A stretch of DNA of 64,000 nucleotides from Fredinandcohnia onubensis (GTDB taxonomy: Bacteria; Bacillota; Bacilli; Bacillales; Bacillaceae_L), in NCBI RefSeq assembly GCF_002734285.1, contig NZ_NSEA01000011.1:124001-188000 (forward strand), given 5' to 3'. Position 1 is the first letter of the stretch. Every line of letters begins with the position of its first letter. The notes under the pieces were generated by a model. The model was not told the DNA's origin and did no database searches. It saw only the letters and a list, made by a program, of their open reading frames with translations. Position numbers and translations under genes: made by a program. Shown piece by piece: positions 25,029 to 33,302 of this stretch.

Positions 25029-26847
25029 TGGTTCCAATCCTTACCCGGCTGTTTTCTTGAACCGTGCTCTGGGCAATCGACTGGAGCTGTCGATTTAATT
25101 GTTGAAATTCCTGACCGATATCCCCTAATGTCTGCTGCAATTGACGAGCATTTCTCTGGCCGACATCCCCTGTTATTTCACCAATTTGTTTGAACTCTTT
25201 TTTCACAGCTTCATTCATTTCCAACATGTACTCATTGATATTTCGACTTACTTTATCAAGTTTTTCTCCGAGTGTTCCCTCGAGATTTGTTACATATTTC
25301 GAAAGCGTATCCCGTAAAGCATTCACGCTTGTGTCAATCTGGTTTTCTTTATATTGAAACGAATCCCCCATTTGCGCAATGGTCCGGTTGATTTCATTTA
25401 ATAGCTTCATATACTTCATGCCAACTTGCTCATTTGAACGCGAGGCTTCACTCAAATAGCTTTCAATCGCTTGGGCATTCGTTAAATGAACCTGCAAATG
25501 CGAATTAAATTCATGGGTAAACTGTGTCAATTCATCAAAACGAAAGGTTAACAGATTTTTATATTCACTTTGCGCTTTGTTAATCGAATCAAGCGCATGG
25601 GGCAAACGGCCAATTGAGTTGCCCAGTGCCTTAAAATCATTACGAACATCCCGTAAGGAAGTAATGATATCGGTTAACTTTGAACTTACATCTGTTCCGA
25701 ACACACGCTCAAATTGTAGATTGTTTTCCTTCATTAATTTGATGGAGTGCTCGCTTTGTTCGTTCATTTTATCAAACGCACCATAAATGGCTTCCTGCCT
25801 CTGAGCAATGGAAGAGAAATACTCTCTTATATCAACCACTGACTGCTGAAAATGATTCATCGTTTCCTTTTGATCAACTGTTAATTCCGCAACCTTTTTA
25901 TAGGTTTCTGTAAAAGCACTTTTCATTCTTTCATTTCGCTGGTCCATGTTCTGAAAGTAAATAAACAATTGATCAAAGTTTTGGTTCAACTTTTTCACAC
26001 CTTGATCAAAACCTTCCGTTAATTCCTGCACACCATGAAAAATAGCCGAAAACTGTTTTAGATTTTCCGTCAGTCCTTCATTGAATTTCGCCAAATCCTT
26101 CGCGGATTGCTGCAAACCAACCGTATACTCCTGGAACCCCTTAAACGAGTTCACAATACTTTGGAGGGATTCTTGATTCGTGTTCCGTAATTCAATGATT
26201 GAGGAATGAATGGTTTCCGAAACAGCAATAAGTCGCCCCATTCCATCCTGTTCATTTCCTTCTAGAATGGACTCAGTCTTGAGCATAATATCGGTCAACA
26301 TAAATTCCGTATTCGCAACCCGAGTAACGATCGTCATAATCAAGGAGAGCCCCATTCCAGCAATACTTGTGTAAAAGGCGACATCAATTCCTGCAAGGAC
26401 AGTTGCGACATTCTCCACCAGCATGTCACCAGTTGTATCTATGCTACCAAGTGACATCGCAAGACCAATAAACGTCCCGAGTACACCAATCAAGATAAAA
26501 ATCGAAACCGTCATCTGAACAATTTTAATCAGATTGACAACAGGAACATTAAACACACGCCATCCTGAAATTTTATTTTGAACAAATGTTTCCACCTTCA
26601 CAGATTCCTTTTGTTTCATTTGTTCAAAATCCACTTGAATTCGGTTCAACGGATCGATTTCTAACGAATTCGTGTCACGGATAAAATTGCGAATTCTCCT
26701 AAGTTTGCTGTACAACGTAAAATGAACCAAAATTGCCACTACAAATCCTACAAAAAGCGCCATAAAAATGAATTCAATCAATGGACTAGTTAATACAGCT
26801 TCTGCCTGTTGCTCACTCACAAACACCCTCAAGATTGCTTCAACCAT
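25021..26847 (-). CDS. zorA: ZorA-like MotA/TolQ/ExbB-family protein with long coiled-coil tail
   Basis: 608 residues. Three hydrophobic segments lie in the first ~190 residues: IEFIFMALFVGFVVAILVHF (~25-45), MTVSIFILIGVLGTFIGLAM (~110-135) and VAFYTSIAGMGLSLIMTIV (~155-175). The last two form the conserved proton-channel pair. Residues ~200-605 are a long heptad-rich cytoplasmic tail, the feature that separates ZorA from MotA. In Zorya, ZorAB form an ion-driven motor that senses phage attack. SD GGAGGAG before ATG. Divergent from the serine acetyltransferase gene. Domain assignment is firm; the defence role is inference. Confidence 0.82.
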   Translation of the reverse strand: MVEAILRVFVSEQQAEAVLTSPLIEFIFMALFVGFVVAILVHFTLYSKLRRIRNFIRDTNSLEIDPLNRIQVDFEQMKQKESVKVETFVQNKISGWRVFNVPVVNLIKIVQMTVSIFILIGVLGTFIGLAMSLGSIDTTGDMLVENVATVLAGIDVAFYTSIAGMGLSLIMTIVTRVANTEFMLTDIMLKTESILEGNEQDGMGRLIAVSETIHSSIIELRNTNQESLQSIVNSFKGFQEYTVGLQQSAKDLAKFNEGLTENLKQFSAIFHGVQELTEGFDQGVKKLNQNFDQLFIYFQNMDQRNERMKSAFTETYKKVAELTVDQKETMNHFQQSVVDIREYFSSIAQRQEAIYGAFDKMNEQSEHSIKLMKENNLQFERVFGTDVSSKLTDIITSLRDVRNDFKALGNSIGRLPHALDSINKAQSEYKNLLTFRFDELTQFTHEFNSHLQVHLTNAQAIESYLSEASRSNEQVGMKYMKLLNEINRTIAQMGDSFQYKENQIDTSVNALRDTLSKYVTNLEGTLGEKLDKVSRNINEYMLEMNEAVKKEFKQIGEITGDVGQRNARQLQQTLGDIGQEFQQLNRQLQSIAQSTVQENSRVRIGTND

Positions 26848-27047
26848 TCAATCTCCTCCTTCATTGCACGTCCATTTTTCACCTTGTTTATAGCTATTCG
26901 AAAAATGGACAAATCATGCATTTGAATGAAAAAAGTGATGTGATATAGAATCATTGAGAGCGATACCATTTTAATAAGCTATTAGCTTTGCAATAATTCA
27001 AATTTTACGTTACTTTATAATTAATGCTACAAATGGGGATGATACAG

Positions 27048-27887
27048 ATGGAACAGAATGACTTATTAACGATCTATAACAACTTGCATAAAGAAATCGG
27101 AAATACAAAAAAACACTTGTGTTCTCGTTTAAATCATAGTTTAAAGCAGATTCCTACTTTTATAGACACGATTAGGGAAGTACTGTTACCAGAATACTAT
27201 TGTACAAGTAAAGAACGTAATATTGAGTACGAATTAAAGAATCTGGCAAAGCTTCAACACCTTTTACAGGAAATTTTATCCCATAAAAGTGACGAGCAAG
27301 TCGTAGAGCAAGACACCTTAACATTTCTTGAATTGTTACCGTCGCTACGATTTATCATCATGAAGGATGTTGACGCAGCATTTCGAAAAGATCCCGCTGC
27401 CAAAAGCTATGAAGAAATTGCGTTAACCTATCCAGGTGTTTTTTCAATCATTGTTCATCGAATTTCTCATGAACTTCATAAAATGGGGTATACGTTAGTA
27501 TCACGCGGTATTTCAGAATATGCACATGGCAAAACAGGAATCGATATTCACCCTGGTGCAACGATTGGTCATAGCTTTTTTATGGACCATGGAACTGGCA
27601 TTGTTGTCGGGGAAACAACCCTGATTGGTAATGATGTAACGCTTTACCAGGGTGTGACATTGGGTGCCTTTTCTTTTGACCGTGATAAAAATGGCGAAAT
27701 CATCAAAGGTGGAAAAAGGCGACATCCGGTCATCGAAGACAATGTGACCATTTATGCGGGTGCGACTATTCTTGGTGGTGAAACCGTGATTGGAAGAGAT
27801 TCCATTGTTGGCGGAAACGTCTGGCTTACAAGGAGCATTCCGGCTGGAAGTAAGGTCGTAACGGTCATTCAAAATAAAATGCTATAG
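27048..27887 (+). CDS. Serine O-acetyltransferase
   Basis: 279 residues from the ATG at 27048 (GGGGATGA SD seven bases before); ATG at 27024 is possible. Makes O-acetylserine for cysteine synthesis. A helical N-terminal half (~1-150) is followed by a left-handed beta-helix of hexapeptide repeats: GIDIHPGATIGHSFFMDHGTGIVVGETTLIGNDVTLYQGVTLG, ending AGSKVV. The catalytic His-Asp pair is in MDHG. It is longer than B. subtilis CysE (217) and fits the longer EpsC-type class. Not in a cys operon here. Own terminator downstream. Confidence 0.92.
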   Translation: MEQNDLLTIYNNLHKEIGNTKKHLCSRLNHSLKQIPTFIDTIREVLLPEYYCTSKERNIEYELKNLAKLQHLLQEILSHKSDEQVVEQDTLTFLELLPSLRFIIMKDVDAAFRKDPAAKSYEEIALTYPGVFSIIVHRISHELHKMGYTLVSRGISEYAHGKTGIDIHPGATIGHSFFMDHGTGIVVGETTLIGNDVTLYQGVTLGAFSFDRDKNGEIIKGGKRRHPVIEDNVTIYAGATILGGETVIGRDSIVGGNVWLTRSIPAGSKVVTVIQNKML

Positions 27888-27898
27888 ATTTATTCGTA

Positions 27899-27936
27899 AA
27901 AGGAAATTGTTCTTAAAGGCAATTTCCTTTTTTTCT
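27899..27936 (+). terminator. Intrinsic terminator
   Basis: AAAGGAAATTG and CAATTTCCTTT with a 10-base loop and a long T tract. Confidence 0.9.
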
Positions 27937-27988
27937 TCTCACACTCTTTTCTTTCAAGAATACGATAAGGAAAAAAGGACTGTGATGT

Positions 27989-28609
27989 ATGCCTATTTCA
28001 TTTCCAGTAAGTATAAGAACACAAGCATTCAGATTTGGCCCTCAAAAAAGAGTCTATTACCCTCAAGTTGATAGAATGAGGAATCAACAACTCGAGCAAT
28101 TGATCAATCAATCGATTCTCCACCAAGCACAAGGATTGATTTCACTACAAGTTGGAAATATGCCTTCTACAGTAGTTGAAATGCTCGGTTATTATGAAAT
28201 CAAAAACAACCAACGACAGGTACTTAGTCTCACTCAATCAAACTATACCTATCATGACAGGGCCGCCCACGGTATGACTTATATAAGATCATTAACATTT
28301 GATCTTAAACGTGGTAAACGTTGCGACCTCAAGGACCTTTTCAAGCCAGGTAGTGATTATGTAAATAGATTATCCACCCTCGTTTCCGAACAAATCAAAG
28401 AGCGTAACATTGATCTACTATCTGAATTCACGACGATAAACTCAAATCAGGAATTTTATATCGCTGACAAAACACTAGTCCTCTATTTTCAACTGTATGA
28501 CCTTACTCCATATGTATTTGGCTTCCCGATGTTTCCAATTTCCGTCTATGACATTCAAGATATCATTGATGAAGATGGACCCCTTGGGAGAATGGCGACA
28601 AATGATTGA
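27989..28609 (+). CDS. DUF3298 domain protein
   Basis: 206 residues, no signal peptide or membrane segment. The DUF3298-type domain is seen in LSLTQSNYTYHDRAAHGMTYIRSLTFDLKRGKRCDLKDLFKPGSDYVNRLSTLVSEQIK and the closing FYIADKTLVLYFQLYDLTPYVFGFPMFPISVYDI. The same domain occurs in anti-sigma factor RsiV, but the membrane part of RsiV is missing. Role unknown. Preceded by a GGAAAAAAGGAC SD. Convergent with asnA. Confidence 0.85.
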   Translation: MPISFPVSIRTQAFRFGPQKRVYYPQVDRMRNQQLEQLINQSILHQAQGLISLQVGNMPSTVVEMLGYYEIKNNQRQVLSLTQSNYTYHDRAAHGMTYIRSLTFDLKRGKRCDLKDLFKPGSDYVNRLSTLVSEQIKERNIDLLSEFTTINSNQEFYIADKTLVLYFQLYDLTPYVFGFPMFPISVYDIQDIIDEDGPLGRMATND

Positions 28610-28618
28610 TCGATTAGA

Positions 28619-28668
28619 AAAAAAGCTTAAATGAGGAAATTTTTTTCCTACATTTAAGCTTTTTTTAT
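28619..28668. terminator. Bidirectional intrinsic terminator
   Basis: AAAAGCTTAAATG and CATTTAAGCTTTT form a 13-bp stem around a T/A-rich loop, with A and T runs on both sides. Confidence 0.9.
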
Positions 28669-28675
28669 TTGAATG

Positions 28676-29650
28676 CTACAAAAGAATGATGTTCTGTTCT
28701 TTGCATTCTTTTCTAATTGTTTCATTCCATACGGAAGCCTGAACTTCGCCTATATGGGCTTTTTTTAGCAGAAACATACATAATCGTGACTGCCCAATTC
28801 CTCCCCCAATTGTATAAGGGAGCTTCTTTTCGAGGATTGCTTTATGATAAGGTAATACTTTCCGGTCTTCATGAAAAGATGACCTTAACTGTTTGAGGAG
28901 GGCTTTTTCATCAACTCGTACCCCCATTGAAGAAATTTCAATCGCGGTTTGTAATAACGGACTCCAAAAGAGCATATCCCCATTCAAGGTCCAGTCATCA
29001 TAATCTGGAGAGCGCCCGTCATGTCCCTCACCTGAACGCAGCACCCCACCAATTTGCATAATGAAAACCGCACCATGTTTTTTGGCTATGATATATTCTC
29101 GTTCCTTTGTTGTGTTGTATGGGTACATATCCTCTAGCTCTTGAGAAGTAATAAAGAAAATGTCATTAGGTAATATCGGGGTTAGTTGCGAATGTAGACC
29201 AAACATGTGGAGTTCAGTCGACTTGATTGCTTGATAAATTTTCCTAACTTCCAGCTTCAGAGTGTCTAGGTTCCGTTCCTCTTTGGAAATGACCTTTTCC
29301 CAATCCCATTGATCCACAAATATTGAATGTAGATTATCCAGCTTTTCATCCCTTCTAATTGCATGCATATTCGTGTATAAACCGGTTCCTTTTGTAAATC
29401 CATATCTGCTCAAAGCCACTCTTTTCCATTTTGCAAGAGACTGAACCACTTCAATGCTTTTATTTTTTATATCATGAGCATCAAATGACAGGACACGCTC
29501 GTATCCATTTAAGTCATCATTGATTCCTTCGCCATTCTGAACCAGCAAGGGGGCTGATACCTTTAATAAACGCATTGACTTAGAAAACTTAATCTCAAAA
29601 TAATGCTTCAATTCATTAATCGCTGCTTGTGTATGAAGAATATCCAACAC
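28676..29650 (-). CDS. asnA: Aspartate--ammonia ligase (AsnA)
   Basis: Makes asparagine from aspartate, ammonia and ATP. 324 residues against about 330 for E. coli AsnA, with class II synthetase-like features: SLAKWKRVALSRYGF, GLYTNMHAIRRDE, VDQWDWEKVI, APDYDDW equivalent (RSPDYDDWTLNGD), SSMGVRVDE and GGGIGQSRLCMFLL. Start GTG at 29650 with AAGGTGA about ten bases upstream. The frame stays open upstream to about 29800 without a usable start. The leader contains a short upstream ORF and alternative hairpins (separate entry). Confidence 0.95.
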   Translation of the reverse strand: MLDILHTQAAINELKHYFEIKFSKSMRLLKVSAPLLVQNGEGINDDLNGYERVLSFDAHDIKNKSIEVVQSLAKWKRVALSRYGFTKGTGLYTNMHAIRRDEKLDNLHSIFVDQWDWEKVISKEERNLDTLKLEVRKIYQAIKSTELHMFGLHSQLTPILPNDIFFITSQELEDMYPYNTTKEREYIIAKKHGAVFIMQIGGVLRSGEGHDGRSPDYDDWTLNGDMLFWSPLLQTAIEISSMGVRVDEKALLKQLRSSFHEDRKVLPYHKAILEKKLPYTIGGGIGQSRLCMFLLKKAHIGEVQASVWNETIRKECKEQNIILL

Positions 29651-29660
29651 AGGTTTGTAT

Positions 29661-29749
29661 TCACCTTGTAATGATATAGAAGTAATTGTCCATTCACCTC
29701 CGAGAAAGTATGCAGGAGTCCAACCTTCAATCCAAAGTTGGCTTCCTCC
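29661..29749 (-). promoter_or_regulatory. asnA leader: upstream ORF and mutually exclusive hairpins
   Basis: A 10-codon ORF (MDNYFYIITR, 29661-29693) has an ideal GGAGGTGA SD, and its stop overlaps the AGGTGA that serves as the asnA SD. Upstream, CTCC at 29715-29718 can pair with GGAG at 29746-29749, extending the CCAAC/GTTGG stem. Alternatively it can pair with the GGAG of the upstream ORF's SD near 29698. The two pairings exclude each other. No T-box GGTGGNACC element is present. Function is inferred. Confidence 0.45.
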
Positions 29750-29859
29750 ATTTTTTAGACTTATTACCCTATGTGCTAGCGCCCTAAAGTGTTACAGTAA
29801 TTCTTTAAAATGTTAAAATGTATGGGTTAGGAGCGGAAAAAATGTGTTAGAAAAAACAA

Positions 29860-29895
29860 AAAAACTTGGATAGAGAATAATCTAATCCAAGCTTT
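29860..29895 (-). terminator. Intrinsic terminator of the queC operon
   Basis: On the minus strand GCTTGGAT pairs with ATCCAAGT across a 12-base loop, followed by a T7 run. Confidence 0.85.
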
Positions 29896-29916
29896 TTTGA
29901 TTAATTTATAGTTTTA

Positions 29917-30456
29917 TTATTGTGATACGATTTCCTTATCCATCGATGGGTTAATTTGATGAAGGATAAACGCACCAATTCCCTGAATGATTGTTTTCAC
30001 TAGAACTTGACCGATAATAGCCGCAGGAACAGCTTCCCATGGCAACATGTTAGCACCAAGCGGACTTAAACCAATGATCACAAAGACTGCTGAATCGAGT
30101 AATCCACCGACTAACCCACTGTAAAAGACTCTCCAACTCATTGGCAATTTTAGTCGTGTATAAATTTCAGTATCAGTTGTTTCTGCAAGTAAAAATGAAA
30201 TCGCAGATGCAAATACAATCAATAAAGTATCACCCAATAAAAACGAGACAAGCGCTGATAATAGTAAGGCAATACATATAAAGACATACGTCAACTTTCT
30301 TCCATAACGATTTTGAACAAAGTCTCTAAAAATAAACGTTGCTCCGATTAGAAGTGTCCCCATCGGTACGATGAAAACGCCTAGTGTCATAGGTTGAAAA
30401 GCTGCTGTTATGACATTCGCTAGTATAATAGATAAAAGATATAAAATGACTCTCAT
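29917..30456 (-). CDS. VUT/YhhQ-family queuosine precursor transporter
   Basis: 179 residues, five or six membrane segments, DUF165/VUT family (FIFRDFVQNRYGRK; AETTDTEIYTRLK; GGLLDSAVFVIIG; AIIGQVLVKTIIQG). Relatives of YhhQ import 7-deazapurines such as preQ0/preQ1 or queuosine salvage products. It lies 44 bp after queC in an operon under a PreQ1-I riboswitch, which fits that role. ATG start with TAGGAGGAT upstream. Confidence 0.88.
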   Translation of the reverse strand: MRVILYLLSIILANVITAAFQPMTLGVFIVPMGTLLIGATFIFRDFVQNRYGRKLTYVFICIALLLSALVSFLLGDTLLIVFASAISFLLAETTDTEIYTRLKLPMSWRVFYSGLVGGLLDSAVFVIIGLSPLGANMLPWEAVPAAIIGQVLVKTIIQGIGAFILHQINPSMDKEIVSQ

Positions 30457-30500
30457 GATAATCCTCCTAAGTTACATTCTTGTTGTTTTTAAATTGTGTA

Positions 30501-31175
30501 TTATTTAAATTCCTCAACTCTCTCACGTGATTCAAGGTAAAGAGTTAATCCTTTTTTTCTTAATTTGCAGGCAGGGCATTCCCCACAGCCTTCTCCAATG
30601 ACACCTTCATAACAAGTTAATGTCTTTTTACGAACAAAATCCAAGACACCCAGATCATCAGAAAGTTTCCATGTTTGTGCCTTATCCAACCACATTAACG
30701 GAGTATGGATGACAAACTGTTGGTCCATTGCTAAATTAATCGTTACATTTAGCGATTTAATAAAAGAATCTCGACAATCCGGATACCCACTGAAATCAGT
30801 TTCCGAAACACCGGTAATGATGTGTTTCGCACCTACTTGGCTTGCCAAAACAGCAGCAAATGATAAAAAGAGTAGATTACGGCCTGGAACAAATGTCGAT
30901 GGTAACTCGCCATCTTCGCCTTCTTTTATCTCCATATCATTTCGAGTTAACGCATTTGGCGCAAGTTGATTTAAAAGCTGCATATCCAAAATATGATGGG
31001 CAACATTGACCTCGCTCGCAATCGCCTTTGCACACTCAATCTCCTGCTTATGTCGTTGGTTGTAATTAAAAGTCACAACCTCGACCTCTTTAAAAGTTTC
31101 TAAGGCCCAAAATAAACATGTGGTACTGTCTTGCCCACCACTAAATACCACAACCGCCTTTTCATCTTTTAACAT
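30501..31175 (-). CDS. queC: 7-cyano-7-deazaguanine synthase
   Basis: Converts CDG to preQ0 using ammonia and ATP, in queuosine synthesis. 224 residues from the ATG at 31175, chosen for the GGAAGGAG SD; the frame begins at 31196. PP-loop SGGQDSTTC near the N-terminus. The zinc site is the Cys cluster [23 protein letters not shown] near the C-terminus (four Cys). Length matches B. subtilis QueC (219). The other queuosine genes (queD, E, F) are not beside it, unlike B. subtilis. Controlled by the upstream PreQ1-I riboswitch and terminator. Confidence 0.96.
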   Translation of the reverse strand: MLKDEKAVVVFSGGQDSTTCLFWALETFKEVEVVTFNYNQRHKQEIECAKAIASEVNVAHHILDMQLLNQLAPNALTRNDMEIKEGEDGELPSTFVPGRNLLFLSFAAVLASQVGAKHIITGVSETDFSGYPDCRDSFIKSLNVTINLAMDQQFVIHTPLMWLDKAQTWKLSDDLGVLDFVRKKTLTCYEGVIGEGCGECPACKLRKKGLTLYLESRERVEEFK

Positions 31176-31202
31176 GATAAAAACTCCTTCCGACAAAAGA
31201 AA

Positions 31203-31227
31203 AAACAGTACCCCAAGAGAAGTACTG
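31203..31227 (-). terminator. Riboswitch-controlled terminator
   Basis: CAGTAC and GTACTG around a 10-base loop, followed on the minus strand by T6, directly after the PreQ1 aptamer. Confidence 0.8.
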
Positions 31228-31234
31228 CTTCATC

Positions 31235-31267
31235 TTAGTTTTTTTAAAGAGGGGTGCTAGAACCTCT
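31235..31267 (-). ncRNA. PreQ1-I riboswitch aptamer
   Basis: Minus strand reads AGAGGTTCTAGCACCCCTCT then TTAAAAAAACTAA, the full class I PreQ1 consensus (stem P1, C-rich loop, A-rich tail). Together with the terminator downstream it should turn off queC and the transporter when preQ1 is abundant. Confidence 0.93.
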
Positions 31268-31374
31268 ACCGCTAAAAAACGGATTTTTGTATTCAACTAA
31301 AAATTATAGTATCACAAAAGTCAATACAGTGGTATAAAAACTTTGGATAGCCGTTTCCCCACCAATTTTCTCCA

Positions 31375-31403
31375 TGGGTCGCGGGGACAGGTCCCTTGTC
31401 CCA
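31375..31403. repeat. Dispersed GGGACA/TGTCCC hairpin, copy 2
   Basis: TGGGTCGCGG followed by GGACAGGTCCCTTGTCCCA, nearly identical to the copy at 23681. Confidence 0.8.
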
Positions 31404-31451
31404 CCATATTTATCCATTACCTTTCTCGACTCGGTTATTTTTAGTAGTTTA

Positions 31452-32543
31452 TTAACGTTGTGACACCACATTTAACATCGGCGGCTTCTCACACGTACTC
31501 TCCATGACATAATGCCTCCCACTATCTGAGGAATCATGGAAGCCATGCATGGCTTCTAAAACGTGATAAGCTAGCTCACCATTTGCACGGAAAGATTGAT
31601 TATGTAGGATGGCGTTTGCCATATCCGCTACACCAATGCCTCGGTTATTAGTAGGATTATCAAAAATAAGCGGAACCTCGACAAAATCCTTTTCATCTTT
31701 TCTTCTGATTTTGACTGGTCCTCCGAATGTATTTGGATTTGGGACCAATAAAGTTCCCTCACTTCCATAAACCTCAATCGGAGGCAATGATGTTCCACCA
31801 AAGGCATCAAAGCTAGTCGTAATCGTTGCAATTGCACCTGAATCAAAATCAACGGTTCCCGCGATATGAGTTGGAGTTACAACATCAATTTTTGTCCCCT
31901 TCTTAGGTTCACTTAAAATCATTCGCTCCGGATAACTGATTCTTGTTGTACCCGCTATCCGCTTCATTGGACCTAATAATGCCACCAATGCTGTTAAATA
32001 ATAGGGCCCCATGTCAAACATCGGTCCGCCACCATGATCATAATAAAAGGCAGGGTCCGGATGCCAATGTTCATGACCTCGGTTGATCATAAAAGCTGAT
32101 GCTCCAATTGGAACACCAATTTCACCCTTTTCAATCAGATGAATTGCAGTTTGAATACCAGCACCTAAAAAAGTATCTGGAGCACCACCAACGAGTAACT
32201 TAGAGTTTCTGGCTACTTCTAAAATTTGTTTCCCCTCTTCGCGAGACACAGTAAGAGGCTTTTCCGTATACACATGCTTGCCTGCTTCTAGTGCTTGGAG
32301 ACTAACTGTCGCGTGCGCACGAGGAATGGTTAAATTAATCACCAACTGGATTTCATCGTCCGCCAATAACTCTTCAACAGAATATGCGTTAGGCACTCCA
32401 AATTTTTCTGCTTGCTGTTTTGCCCGAGCTACATCTAAATCAGCACAAGCCACAAGTTCAAGATGTTCATATTTTTGTAGGTTTTCCATATAGATTGAAC
32501 TTATGGTTCCACATCCGATGATGCCAAGTTTCATTTTGCCCAT
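31452..32543 (-). CDS. Gfo/Idh/MocA-family oxidoreductase (ThuA cluster, downstream copy)
   Basis: 363 residues from the ATG at 32543 (GGAGGAAG SD); the frame extends to 32594. Rossmann motif LGIIGCGTISSIYMENL, TEKPLTVSREEG (EKP motif), and GGGPMFDMGPYYLTALVALLG in the catalytic domain. NAD(P)-dependent sugar or cyclitol oxidoreductase. Third gene of an operon that starts with another Gfo/Idh/MocA gene and a ThuA-like gene. Substrate unknown. Confidence 0.9.
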   Translation of the reverse strand: MGKMKLGIIGCGTISSIYMENLQKYEHLELVACADLDVARAKQQAEKFGVPNAYSVEELLADDEIQLVINLTIPRAHATVSLQALEAGKHVYTEKPLTVSREEGKQILEVARNSKLLVGGAPDTFLGAGIQTAIHLIEKGEIGVPIGASAFMINRGHEHWHPDPAFYYDHGGGPMFDMGPYYLTALVALLGPMKRIAGTTRISYPERMILSEPKKGTKIDVVTPTHIAGTVDFDSGAIATITTSFDAFGGTSLPPIEVYGSEGTLLVPNPNTFGGPVKIRRKDEKDFVEVPLIFDNPTNNRGIGVADMANAILHNQSFRANGELAYHVLEAMHGFHDSSDSGRHYVMESTCEKPPMLNVVSQR

Positions 32544-32556
32544 AATCTTCCTCCTT

Positions 32557-33285
32557 TTATTGACTATCTCCCATACCCGTATACGTTCGAACATCTCCAG
32601 AACCTGCTACTCGATTAGCCTGTTGCTTTCCTTCCGCCGCCCATAAAAATCCACGACGCATAATGAGAGACACTTCCGGCATTTCAATAATATCCGCATG
32701 GTGTCCCAAGGAGCTATAAAAGACTCGCCCTTGTCCCCACCGTTTTGTCCAAACAACGGGCATGTCAACTGCTTTATTAGTCGCATGTGGACCATCTACA
32801 ACTGGGAATCTTGTTGTGGCCAACACTTCCACAGCTGGATCGAAGTGAAGATAATATTGTTCACTCACGACTTTAAAATCAGACAAGCCCTCAAGCAATG
32901 GACTTGAACTATGTTTGATATTCACCATATACTCAACACCATCATTACCGGGGTGAGCAACCCAATTTCCACCCGTCATAAACTGCCAATCTACATTTTT
33001 TCGAAATGAATCACACATTCCCCCATGACAGCCAGCGATCCCAACTCCATTGGCAACAGCTTGAGAAATATTATGAACATATTTCTTCTCAATCTCCCCC
33101 ATTGTCCAATGAGGAACCAGTAAGTCTAGTGATTGTAGTTTTTCAGCATCTGCATATGTATCTAGTGAATGTGAGACCTCAACATGAAAATTTTCTTCCT
33201 CGAGCAAGTTTTTAAAAAGATGGGCAACCTGTTCTGGCTCATGACCTTCCCAGCCACCCCAAACGATTAATGCCTTTTTATGCAT
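32557..33285 (-). CDS. ThuA-like family protein
   Basis: 242 residues from the ATG at 33285, with AAGGAG upstream. Glutamine-amidotransferase-like fold of the ThuA family: KALIVWGGWEGHEPEQVAHLF, LVPHWTMGEIEKKYV, GVGIAGCHGGMCDSF, FMTGGNWVAHPG, GRVFYSSLGHHADI. ThuA proteins pair with Gfo/Idh/MocA dehydrogenases in 3-keto-disaccharide pathways (ThuAB, trehalose use in rhizobia). Here it is flanked on both sides by such dehydrogenases (13 and 17 bp gaps), so a 3-keto-sugar step is likely. The substrate cannot be named. Confidence 0.88.
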   Translation of the reverse strand: MHKKALIVWGGWEGHEPEQVAHLFKNLLEEENFHVEVSHSLDTYADAEKLQSLDLLVPHWTMGEIEKKYVHNISQAVANGVGIAGCHGGMCDSFRKNVDWQFMTGGNWVAHPGNDGVEYMVNIKHSSSPLLEGLSDFKVVSEQYYLHFDPAVEVLATTRFPVVDGPHATNKAVDMPVVWTKRWGQGRVFYSSLGHHADIIEMPEVSLIMRRGFLWAAEGKQQANRVAGSGDVRTYTGMGDSQ

Positions 33286-33302
33286 AGATGAACGCTCCTT
33301 TA

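Noticed and set aside
24342-26847. Complete Zorya defence system
   Set aside because: Only ZorA- and ZorB-like genes are present; neighbours on both sides are unrelated and encode no ZorC, ZorD or ZorE.
24342-26847. Flagellar motAB operon
   Set aside because: The MotA-like protein carries a ~400-residue coiled-coil tail and there are no flagellar or chemotaxis genes nearby.
29650-29910. T-box riboswitch upstream of asnA
   Set aside because: The leader is too short, and the conserved GGTGGNACC element and specifier stem are absent.
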